Below, in pieces: positions 10,660 through 21,392 of a DNA stretch of 64,000 nt (position 1 is its first letter; each line of letters starts with the position of its first letter). This DNA comes from Utricularia gibba (taxonomy: Eukaryota > Streptophyta > Magnoliopsida > Lamiales > Lentibulariaceae). The position numbers were made by a program, and so were the translations under genes. The notes under the pieces were generated by a model that made no database searches, was not told the DNA's origin, and was given only the letters and a program-made list of their open reading frames with translations. The DNA is taken from the NCBI GenBank assembly GCA_002189035.1, contig NEEC01000004.1, positions 4,712,001-4,776,000 of the forward strand, written 5' to 3'.

Positions 10660-11631
10660 ATGATGAATATGAAGGCCACCGGCGTCCTCTGCGAAGGCTG
10701 CCGGGCTGCCGAATCCGCCGTGTACTGCCGGGTGGACGCGGCGTACCTCTGCGTCAGCTGTGACTCACGCATCCACATCACTGCGCTTCATCATGACCGT
10801 GTCCGGCTGTGCGCATCCTGCTCGTACGCCCCTGCCGTCGTTCTGTGTAAAGCCGATTCGGCTTCACTCTGCATCGCTTGCGACCATAAAATCCACTCCG
10901 CCAATCTTCTGGCAGCACGCCACCACCGCGTCCCAATCCAGCCGATGACGGATGCTATCCCGGCCCTCCACGGCATACCTTTACTGGGTCTAACATACCG
11001 GAAAGCTCTGATGGGGGAGCTATGGAGAACGATGCAGATGAAGATGATGAGGAGGAAGCCGCGTCGTGGCTTCTGCTTAATCCTCCCAACGGCAAGGCCA
11101 ACCGCAACGACGGCCTGCGGTTCGGCGAGTTTCTCGAGCTCGCTGATTTCGGCTCTTCTCCTAATTTGGATCAGTGTAATAAAGAGGAGAGCAATCAGAA
11201 GCAGGAATACAATGTTCACCAAAGACAATTTTTTCAGTTGGGAATGAAGTACGAGGACCCAAAAGCAGTAGACTTCGTCCCTGCATCTTCATTCTACAGC
11301 ACTGTGAGTTAGCTGACTTGATATCCTTGAACTTCAGAAACACTATCAGCTTGGAATATGCTAAAATCTTTCTGCTTGCACGCATGAATAGCCAAGTATG
11401 GCTCCAGATACAGCTACACAGGGCTCATTCTCTCAAACAAAGCAGCTTAGAGATGATGCCTCAGATCCATTCCCAGGCTGTGCGGTGGACAGAGAAGCCA
11501 GGGTGTTGAGATACAGAGAGAAGAAGAAGAGCAGGAGGTTCGAGAAGACAATCCGGTATGCCTCCCGGAAGGCATACGCTGAGGTGAGGCCGAGGATTAA
11601 AGGCCGGTTTGTCAAACAGGCAGATGGATGA
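10660..11631 (+). CDS. CONSTANS-like B-box/CCT transcription regulator
   Basis: Nuclear zinc-finger regulator of the CO/COL group I type, linked to photoperiod, light or circadian output. Exon 1 (10660-11303) encodes two B-boxes, CEGC...C...[10 protein letters not shown] and CASC...[20 protein letters not shown], then an acidic middle region with [14 protein letters not shown]. Exon 2 (11392-11631) encodes the CCT domain ([18 protein letters not shown] and [12 protein letters not shown]). The single intron between middle region and CCT domain is the usual COL position. B-box 1 is three residues short between its histidines (HITALHH instead of H-x8-H). The frame breaks at CCC, 10959-10961: one extra C would join QPMTDAIP to GPPRHTF and restore one frame. 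This looks like a homopolymer base-calling error. The first of three closely spaced ATGs is used as the start. Confidence 0.88.
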
Positions 11632-13070
11632 GTTCAAGTGACCCAAATCTGCTGTAAAACTATGATGAGAAAACTACAAAAATGAAATGGCAACACGGTG
11701 GTTATATGCAGAATCAATGGCATTGAATGTTTGATTCTTGAAGATGAGCATCCTTGTATATTTCATTTGCATATCTCTCTTGAATCACCCAACAGGACGA
11801 GTACGTTTCAAACTTGGGGCTTCTGATCAGATTCGGAGAACTACCTCCCCTCAAAGACTCGAACTTCCAATGCTCTTGGTTCTCAGCAGATTCATTTTTG
11901 CAGCATGGCTATAAATTTGAGATGCACAGAGATCTTCACCAAGAACCACAAGATTCAGGCAGTGTGTCTGCTGAATAAGCCTAGTTTCGCCGATTCGCTG
12001 CACTCAGTCAGCGCCTTCACGATCTCCCACAGCGAATTACAAGTCCTGCTGTTCTCAATCGTCCCTTCTTCCCGTGAAAGCGAATTCCTCGTCACAAATC
12101 ATGGGATCGAGGAAACCTTCTTAACGGCCCCGTCCCCGGTCGGAGCTGGGCGCAGCCAAGCCAGGCATGAAAGTGGCACAGTACCAGCCCGTGTTCTACG
12201 CCGGAGGTAAGAACCGCACTCCAGACTAGTACAGCGTGTACTGGCCCACCCTGGGCTCAGGGGCGTCGTCTTAGAGCGGATGAGCTTATGTAGCAACCTT
12301 TATATGGGACGCAATCATTCCAACCCAATTCCAACATGGAGTCCAATCGCTCAATTATTTGAGCTGAGGGTGTTGGCTAGATGCATATGCCTCATGGCTG
12401 GTGAGAAGACGATGGAGCAGGACGAATTGGCCATCCTCTCAACAGCCTCTTCACAGGTGAAGAATCAATTTTTATCGAAGTTCCGCGCAGATAATTTCAA
12501 TTCAGACATGTGATGGCTGAGTTTATGATTGAAGTTTGATCTTCATATTCGTTCATTCTTCCGGTCATGGCTCCAATCCTGTATCTGTCCTGTATCTTCA
12601 TATTCGTTCGATCTTCAACTTGGTTGCCTGGGAATGGAGTGCGTTTGAGTGTGTTATTGCGTATTGAGTTTCCTAGAAACAAAAATTCTGTGCTTCATAT
12701 TGCAGGGACCAAACTTGGAACTGAAGCTTCAGGAGGAAACGAATGCCAGAGTAGCAGGAGAGTGCAAATGTTTTGGGGATGTTGCTTGCAGACTGTGTGA
12801 TTGTGCAACAGCTCAAGTCAAAAAGTGAGAACTACAACCAGTTTGTTTATTCATCAGCTTGCTGAGATAGAGTATCAAGTTACAGAGTTTGAAGCTGCTA
12901 TGACGATGCTTGGTAAATATGCCACCTTGTTGGGAGTAAAAGTGAACTCAATGCTTCACCTAAGTAGCTTTTCATGAATTACCACTACAGCATGCATGCT
13001 TCCTTCCTTGACAAGTCCTGGAATCAGATAGTTAGAGAAATATGTTATTCTCATCTTAGGAACTGCAAGG
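11632..13070 (+). other. Unresolved region, possible small or decayed gene
   Basis: The first 250 bp are probably the CONSTANS-like 3' UTR. Beyond that, pieces look coding without forming a gene I recognise. An ATG at 12394 opens MAGEKTMEQDELAILSTASS and ends at a CAG/GTGAAG donor (12456). A TTGCAG acceptor at 12705 opens, in matching phase, GPNLELKLQEETNARVAGE. A further helical stretch, LAEIEYQVTEFEAAMTMLG, lies at 12857-12913 in another frame. Together they suggest a short coiled-coil protein, broken or misread. Frames at 11820-12280 are interrupted by stops. I would not assign a function. Confidence 0.25.
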
Positions 13071-14111
13071 TCAAGGAGATCTTGTTTTGGGCCGGGAAGA
13101 AACTTGTGGGAAGCCAGGGATTGGTTGGAAGGGGAAAGGTGGGAGAGCAGGCTGTGGCATCACCGGAGCCGGAGTCAGGCTCGAAATGCCTCGCATGGGT
13201 GGAATTGGGATTCCCTGTGTGTTTACTTCACCCTCTGTTGCACCGGATGCTGTTTTTGCGGCTAGATCTTTTCCGGGTGGCGGCAGCAGCAACCCTGGGA
13301 GTGGGGGTAGGCGGGGGAGCTGAGGTAAAGGTGGAAACTCCGGCAGTGGGGGTAGGCGGGGTAGCGGCGGCAAAGACGGCAGCCCTGGAAGCGGAGGGAG
13401 GAGGCCACCCAAGAGCGACGGCGGTGGTGGGAATACAGCATGAGTTAACGGCGGCAAGGGTGGGAGCCCCGGCAGCGGAGGGAGGACGCCTCCTAAGAGC
13501 GATGGTGGTGACGGAAATGCAGCATGATCCTCTGTGGGTGCATTTTCAGTAGTCTGAGTGTCTTCAGGCTGATCAGTACTTGGCTTCTGATCACAAATTT
13601 CAGGCCGTTCCACCGGCTTGAATATGAAGAAACCAATGGAGAAAACACGAGTCCCTTGCTCTTTCCACTTGAGGTGCAGGCCTGATGACTCTGCTGCAGA
13701 AGCCACAGCACAGTGCGGCTCATTGATCCTGATGAGCACCACAGAACAGTTCCTGATTCTGTTCAAATGTTTGCCGATGGATGGAGGCAGGTGGACTCTG
13801 AATTCTCCATGCCTGTTTGTTTTCACTTGCTGCCTGAAACTCAAGCGTGAAGTCACATCCTTGCATCTCACCTCAACTGATGCACCTACACCGCAAACAT
13901 GTCAGCTGAGCGCTGCAAGTGCCCGAGATCAAGGAAAAGAAAGTGTTGAACCTGCAATGAAATGGCTGGTTGTGTGGAAATTCTCTAGAGGGCAAGTGTC
14001 ACAGTATATGTTGCCGGTAACGATAGCAGAATGCTGCAGGTGATGTCGACCGCATTCCGAGGAATCAATACCCATGAATGCAGCCAGCACCAGTACCCAA
14101 ACCCAAGTCAT
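13071..14111 (-). CDS. Proline-rich protein with pollen Ole e 1/extensin domain
   Basis: Predicted secreted wall protein of 324 residues from two exons (13952-14111 and 13071-13885). It starts with a signal peptide (MTWVWVLVLAAFMGIDSSEC), followed by an Ole e 1-type domain: VTGNIYCDTC, then GASVEVRCKD, TNRHGEFRVHLP and the later cysteines (about residues 30-150). From about residue 165 the chain is a Pro/Leu-rich tail built of SLLGG(V/L)LPPLPGLP-like units, including a direct repeat. The intron splits the Gly of the domain in phase 1, typical of this family. The ATG at 14111 is preferred over an in-frame one 27 codons upstream because it begins the signal peptide. The biological role in this plant is unknown; relatives are root, pollen or wall proteins. 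Confidence 0.8.
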
Positions 14112-14643
14112 GGTGATTCTTGAGATGTCAAAACCAGCAACAGCAACTTGCATGCACCTGATGGAAGCAAGGACTGCAATATATATCCACACTGGAAAAG
14201 GGGAAGGAGGCGTTAATGCAAATCATGGGGAGCAACCAAGAAAACAGCTAATCTTCAGGTGAAAAAAGTAAATGGGAAGAGAGCAGTGAATGGAGGAGTT
14301 CCTTGCTGATTACCCACCACCCACTTGCGGTTGAGGGGCAGTTGAAATCAGGTGGCCCACGAGATCGCCATTGATGCTTCAATGCTCATGTTGCTACCTT
14401 TCTCCTTTTGGCTCCATAAAAGATTGCCAAAGAATGTTGGAAATTAACTATCAAACCAACTTCTCCAACATGAAATAATGAAGCCTTTTCAAAAGGCAAT
14501 GTGTAGGTACAATACAGAAGCCACCCAAATTCCATTTCAGTTCCAAATTCAGAGATTCCATGGACTAACAAGTGCCAAATAATCGGTCAATAGGTTAACC
14601 AACTCAATTTCGTTTTGAAAAACAAAGCATCTGCAGTTCATAT
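14112..14643. other. Intergenic spacer
   Basis: Promoter side of the Ole e 1-domain gene and 3' flank of AUG5. No gene or repeat is seen. Confidence 0.5.
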
Positions 14644-17600
14644 TTACTCATAGAATGCTAAAAGCTGCTTAACGTGATTTTGCCATGCAGAAACATTCTC
14701 TCCGTCGACAGAAACCCAATCCACCACGGTTGATGCAGGCTGCTCCCACCATTCATCAAGCTACAGGGAATAAGCATGCTTGTGTTAGCCAAGCCATGGA
14801 AGCCAAGTTGATGCTTTAAGATGTAGCTATGCTAAAGGTATTCTTGAATATTTGTGCTTAACGAAGTACTAGAGCTTATCGAAAAAATGTTTTGGATGAA
14901 AGCATACAAAATCACATTGATACAAGACTACAGTTTTGAGTATCTGGTAACTACTCACCAAGCCTCTGACATATTCACAATCTCCGAGGCATTTCTGGGC
15001 ACTCAGAATGGCGTTGCTCAGTTCGGGGATCCATTTCTCAGTGACTGTTTTCTCTTGTTCAGAGGAGACATTCAGACAGTAGACTGTCATCCTACAAAAG
15101 GGCCATGTTTCAAAAGGTAAACCATTTCCCCAAAGAGAGGACCAGATCAAGAGCATTGTAGCAGAGTTAAACACGCAATACGACAGGTTAGCCAGAAAAC
15201 AAAATCCAAACTAAACTCAGTGGTAATACAGCTGATCAATCATACCGGTCATACTCTTGTAGCACACGGTGGGCATGATTTAGCAAGGAATGACCACTCT
15301 CAACAAGATCTCTTCGTACATGAACAAGATTGATAGCATTAGCTAAGTCTTCCAGTAGATTAGCCTCAGAACCACGAAGTTTCAAACAGAACTCCATGGC
15401 CTCTAGGACTGAGGCTAAACCAGAATCAGTGCCATCTATGCCTGCACATATGAAAGATGCGTTTGTTCATCATCTTGTAACATGGATCCGCTACAGATAT
15501 TTGACAATAACATTGCTCACCATGTTTTACCCACTTAAAAAAACATCACAGGCTTTCATGTAAATATAATATTACCCGAAGGATACTGAAGTGCTGCAGA
15601 AATGCGACATATTGAAGGAATGGCAGAAGGATCTCTCGCCCCAGCTCTAGCTGTCAGAACAGCGGCACTCCTCTCTGCAGAGGCAACTGCTTCAGGTCCA
15701 GCAGACCCATTTGTACCCATTGACTCCAAGAGTGCCTAGAAGTACGCAGTCGCAATGGAAACCAATAAGAGCATCGGCTTTATCATTTAAATGAATTTGG
15801 TAAAGCAAAAGAATCAGTTAATGCAGTCTGCAGTACAGAAGAATAGCAGACAGCAGAATAAACCAGCCAACGAACCTGAGAAGTAGATGGGAGCATATAG
15901 AGGCTACTATCAGGAACTTCATAGAAGGTAGAGACTTCTTTGTCAATGAGATCTCGTGCATTTTCAGCCAGATCTATCACAGCATTACAAGCAGGAATTA
16001 TGGTACTCGATGCAAAATCCCTTGCTGCCAGTGGCTGCTGACTCCAAAAATAAGAAGCATCCTACAATCAAAGAAGCATAGATGAAAATTTAGTTAGCTA
16101 GTGAGCATTGATGAGGTTGACTAAATCATCAATTTATCATTAGAACAATATCAGACTCATCTTTTATCTGAATTTTCAGAATCAAACAAAATAAATACAG
16201 TATGTTTTTCCCTTCATTCATGCAAAGACTGTGTATAGGAATTGTTTCAAATGATATCTTACCATATTTGCTTTTAATAGAGCATTGTAAATGGATTCCA
16301 ACTCAGATCTCCGAGCGTCAAACTCTTCAATCTTCTTCCACTTCTTTCTAAGAACATTCTCAGCCTCTTTCCTCTCAGCACATAATTTATTCAGGCGATG
16401 TACTTCTGAGATCAGTGTATTCAGGCCAGCACGCAGTCCAGCAGCTTCTCTCTCCTTCGACCAAACTTCTAGCTACAAGAGTAAGTGGAAAGCTATCAGA
16501 GACAGAATCGTGTATTGTGAAAGGTTGCTGCTTGCAAGCACTCACAGATAAATAAAATTTCAAACTCAAAAAGTAAGGACAGAAAAAGGAGCGAAATTTC
16601 GAAAGTAGGATAAACAAAAAATAGGTCCCTACCTCAAGTTGCCTAAGGCTGCTCATATTCTGCGATGTTCCAGCGAGGGGGTGTGAGGGAACTGCATCAC
16701 TAATTCCATGAAGACGGCTTAAGAGAAGTTCACTCATCTTTCTGGCTTCTGAAGCCTTGTTCAAAGAATCTTCAGTAGCCAAAAACTGCTGCACGTGTGC
16801 TTTCTGTAGGGAAAGCATTTCAATACATCATATGGAATTGGTAGAACATGGATAATAACAAGAAAATAAAAGAGGGTTCCAAAGGGGGATACATCACTGA
16901 ATTCCCATTGCTAAAAGCAGCTGATTAATATGAAAAAATAAACTGACGAACAATAACGGTCAGTGAACACTAAGGACTTCTGCCAGTACGAAAATCACAT
17001 AGCTACATCACAATGGACTACCTGTCTCTCCAAAAGCTGGTACTCGGTACCCCTTGAGTGTGCATCGCCTCCAAGTTTTCCATTACCATATAAATGATAG
17101 TGCAGTGGTGAGCTCATGTCAGTGGAAGACGTCTCAATTATTGAGTCATTCTCATATTTGTACCTTCGAGTAAAAGAATATACAAGAAAACGAAAAAAAG
17201 TAAGCATACACATAATTTAAGCAGCATGCGGAAACACATTATGGTTAACAACATAATATTTCAACAAATATCTTAGCAGCGGAAATAGGAACCATATGGT
17301 AGTGGTTAATGCTCACACCTTAAAGCCTCAGCATCAGCTCTGACATCAGTTTTTTCTATTTCCCTTGTGATCAGATTTTTCAACTGGTGTGAATACGATA
17401 TCATGGCTTGCAGCAGCTGAGGAGGATTTTTCAGAGAATCTTCTATTATGCTCTTCATATCTCTTTGTAAGTCCCCCTCTATATCAATTCCCAGTTTTGC
17501 TGCTTCTAGATTTGGATTCTCATGTATCGCCGTTCCTTCATAAGCTGGAAAAACGCTACGTATTCTTTCAGACATCTGCACAGCAAGAAATTCACAGAGC

Positions 17601-18478
17601 TTCCGGATGCTCCTTTCCGTTGTTGTCTCAAAAACAATCACATTGTCAGATTTTCCCCCCTTTGTTCCCGAAGAATAGCCCTCATCATTTCCACGAAAGC
17701 TGGTCACCATTTCTCCAGATGACTCACTGCTAGACCGCTGGGAGTTTTTTACCATGTTCACATAATGCAGGAGGCGTTTATGATACTCAGCGAAAATTTT
17801 TGCTGCCTCATCACACTGCCGGCCGTAAGCCTCAAGCATCACCTGCTTGTGCCTGCACAAAAAGATCACTCCGTCCAAAACAATCAAGACAATGCAGCAT
17901 TGTTTAATACATCCAGCATTTACCCAAAACAAGAAGCCAAAGTTGGTAACTGCCACCAAAAAGATAGCAAACAAAACCACTGAGAAAGAATCAGTCACTA
18001 ACCTGTAATTTGAACGCTCGTCGAGCATACGTTTTCGTTCAGCTTCTTCTCTCGACAACTCAACCATCCTAGTTTTCAGATCCTTGCGCTGCCGCCTTAC
18101 CATTTGCCTCAATCTCTCCACTTCCTTCTCTGCTGATTCCCTCTCCTGCAAAGCCATCTCCCTCGTACTAGCGCTCCCACTATCCTCCTCCAACGCCCCC
18201 AATTTCTCCTTCCTCCTTCCCTTGACGATATCATCCGCTCCATGAACCAGAATGTTTCTCCGAATGATCTCCACCGTCTTCTCTGATTTCACTCTCGTTA
18301 ACAGAAAATTCCACACGGGGATCATGTTCCCACGGCAAATCTTCCTGAAAGATTCCGCAGTTGGCACCACTGCCTTAGAGGAAGATGCATGAGGACCCAG
18401 TGGTCTGTACCCCATTTCCTTCTGCAGCCATTCCAATATCGCCTCCGGCTGCGCCATCGCGCCCGATGAACTCTGCAT
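14644..18478 (-). CDS. AUG5: AUGMIN subunit 5 (HAUS5-like)
   Basis: Subunit of the augmin complex, which recruits gamma-tubulin to existing microtubules for branching nucleation in the spindle, phragmoplast and cortex. Ten exons join in phase to 774 residues: 18003-18478, 17319-17852, 17022-17163, 16633-16803, 16263-16472, 15876-16061, 15576-15735, 15246-15441, 14959-15091, 14644-14760. The N-terminus [17 protein letters not shown] and [19 protein letters not shown] match plant AUG5. Long helical, coiled-coil-rich stretches follow ([46 protein letters not shown]), and the C-terminus has [19 protein letters not shown]. Length is close to the Arabidopsis protein (about 800). No frame lesion was found. 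It is divergent from the RING-H2 gene across about 0.9 kb. Confidence 0.93.
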
Positions 18479-19411
18479 TGCCGATAGAACCCACTAGGGT
18501 TTCGGCAGTGGGTCTTCACGGAACCTCAGTTTCCACAACGAACACCACCCATTTCACCTGAAAACTGGTTAAATAGAATGGCGCATCTGGATCCCTCAGT
18601 TTGCCGATTGATCCACCGAGCCACTGCGTTTCAAATCAAAAAACAGGTCCCGCGCTTAAACCAGATATCACTCATCTCAGTGGGAAGATGCTTTGCCCAA
18701 CGGAAAGAGAGATTAGATACTAATCTTCGACTAAGATGAGTTGCACAGTTGCTTTCCTTGTCATCACCAAATAATTTTGGTGTCGTCTACTAATCAGTGA
18801 TATCCTTGTCACCGCTTTACCAAGAAATGGAGAAGAATATCTGATCACCGTCTTCTCAAAACCCGTCTACGTATGTATATATTCCTGATAAGTCATAGGC
18901 GTTACTGTAATCCTTACGATTATTGATCGAGTGCTGTTACCACCGGATTCTCCGGCGCCTTATACCTTGCACGCACCCACTTTTCCTCTTCTTTCTTCCA
19001 TCTCCATGCTCTCGCAAACTAATCCAATTTGACTTCTGAGTCGTTTCTTGCGCCGAATCCTGGATTACAATTAGTGACTGCGGCGGACTGTGTTATTCGT
19101 CTTGTTTGATAGATGAGCGGAGAGGGTTCTTGATTCTTCTGCTGTAGCACTGTTCTTTGATATCGCGAACCTATTCCACAGTGAAAAGGTGAAATCTTGG
19201 TGGCCTCAAGGTATGATTATATTTCGAATTGATTCAGTATTGTGTAAGAATGCTTCTGGGAGTTGATTGTTGAATCTGAATCGAAAAGTTTTATCTCAGG
19301 ATACTCTTCAAACCCCAGACTTTTTCCCATTGCTGGTTACACTGTACATTAAGCTGAAGTTATGATCGGATAGGAGGTGTTGTCTACATTGCTTTGCATA
19401 CTAGCGAATCC
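18479..19411. promoter_or_regulatory. Divergent promoter of AUG5 and the RING-H2 gene, with probable 5' UTR intron
   Basis: Holds the promoters of both flanking genes. On the plus strand an AAG/GTATGATT donor at 19211 and a CTAG acceptor at 19404 would excise a 5' UTR intron of the RING gene. This intron is inferred from splice signals only. Confidence 0.45.
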
Positions 19412-20681
19412 ATGGGTGCTACTTGTTGCTGTCTGAGGGATGACTTTGATGATATTTCCAATCCTACTTGCCCTACATGTTTGGATTGTTTATGCCTTGA
19501 TTACATCGCCCACAATGCCTTTCGCATGGTATGATTCGATTCACTCGATGATTGAGTTTTCTTGCTGGGTGTTTCTGGAAGCTGTTACTCCATTCCCTGT
19601 CATTCTTCTTTCTCCTAACCAGTAAATTCTTTTCTATTTTGTGACTGCATCAAAACTGATCTTCATGCTTATGGAGTTCTTTTTGGGACATTAAAAGCAC
19701 ATTATCCCATATATATATTTGTCAAAAACTCTTGTTCGAAGAGTGGGATTTGCATAAAACTAAAGATTGTCTCATGGGAAAAGCGTTTAACTAGTAGGAT
19801 CATTGCTCCTCAGTTAAGGGATATGTCCATTTTGAGGGCTATATTTCTGTTGTTTCGGTTGTTCTTTGGCATTATCATCTGTTGTGCGATGTCGTCATGC
19901 TCATATTAACTGCATTCTGCAGTATGCCTCTCTTTTTGGACGGGGAGACCGTGCATTGCCTTCTTCACCTCAGAGGGTGGCTTCTTCCAATGATAGCTCT
20001 CTAGAAAATATGTTTCGTTCTCCTCCAAGACCCCTGCCATATGATGCAGATCCAGTATATTACCGGATACAGCGCGATGGACTAGTTTCCAGGAGGGATA
20101 AAGGATCTAGTCACTCAAACGAAGAGTCTGAACCACTGAGAGCATGTGAAGACACTGAAGACTCTGAATCTTTTGTCACAAAGAACAAATGGGTTGAGAA
20201 CACAGGATTTGATGAAATGGATCCAAAAACATCATTGAAGCTCTCAGCATCCAAATCTGCAGTAGGCTTTGCTCATATTCATACGTTGTCTGAAGATGAA
20301 GATGTCTGCCCTACATGCCTTGAAGGTAACAACAATACAAAGATCTGGACTAGTTCTGCTGTCTGCCATTGATATGCAGTGTACAATCAGTATAATCTAC
20401 AGAAGGTTGTTTTTTAAAAGCATTGTGAGTTTATTGCTGTCTCTCTTTTTGATGCAGAATATACCATAGAAGACCCTAAAATTGTTACAAAGTGTTCTCA
20501 TCACTTCCACCTTGGTTGTATATATGAGTGGATGGAGAGAAGTGACAACTGCCCTGTCTGTGGCAAGGTATGATCTTGGCTTTGTTGCAACATTTTTTCC
20601 TTCATACAGCCTATGAAATGATTTCATAGTCTAATGTTCTTGTTCCTGTGTAGGTGATGGCGTTCAGCGAGACACCATGAT
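19412..20681 (+). CDS. RING-H2 E3 ubiquitin ligase (At3g02290-like)
   Basis: Predicted E3 ubiquitin ligase of 218 residues. Exons 19412-19528, 19923-20325, 20458-20567, 20655-20681 join in phase. It starts MGATCCCLRDDFDD, a Cys-rich N-terminus with a myristoylation-like Gly2 and likely acylated cysteines, suggesting membrane attachment. The middle contains RPLPYDADP and LVSRRDKGSSHS, diagnostic of this plant clade. The C-terminal RING has CPTC, KCSHHFHLGC and CPVCGKV, with the HH pair of RING-H2 type. The last exon is very short (VMAFSETP), as in relatives. Substrates are unknown. The order of motifs and the length match the family well. Confidence 0.88.
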
Positions 20682-21392
20682 AAGTCATTGTGCACAGTTT
20701 ATCAGCATTTGATGACTTTATGCTCATCCTTGTGACATAAGAATATTCAATTTTTATACCCACAACCAATAGTGAGAATCATGCCAATGTTATCTGCAGA
20801 AAATTAGACTAAATCTTGTGTGCTGGCAGGAAAGCAAAGCATCTGAGAGTAACCTTCAATTTAGAAGAAGTGTTTGCTCACAGCTAAAGACTCAGCAGAC
20901 AGAAAACAACCGTTCCTGCTGACAAAACATCATTTAGGCAACATACCGGAATCTTCTTCAGCACTATGCCATTCATTCGTCAGAAGATAATTCAACAGCT
21001 GAAGTTCACACCCTGCACATCCAAAGTACTCAAAAGGTAGCAGTTTTACCTGAATGAATCTATGCATTCATTCAGGTGCGTATCCGATGTGGAAAACCAT
21101 CGGTCTCCTTATTTATCTTATAGCAGTTAACCGTTAAAATTAAAAGTAATGAACTCAAAGTTCATATGCAGTTAACAATGGCAGGTAGATTAGCATGATC
21201 TAATTCTCGTGGCAGTTACATCCAACACTATCATCTCAACAACGTAGGCACCACTTTACATGAACATTAAACTAAAAGAATACATAGAATCACAGGCAGT
21301 AAGCAAGCAAGCAGGAGCAGCAATGTGGTTATTCAGAAAGAGAAACTAAGGTGTCATCTGGGTAGAATGCGCTTCTGGTTTCAGTACTTGTT
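20682..21392. other. Convergent intergenic region
   Basis: Contains the 3' flanks of the RING-H2 and COBRA-like genes. No gene is supported. Confidence 0.5.

Noticed and set aside
12974-13552. 192-codon Val/Gly/Ala-rich plus-strand frame
   Set aside because: Lies antisense to the Ole e 1-domain proline-rich exon and has no recognisable domain.
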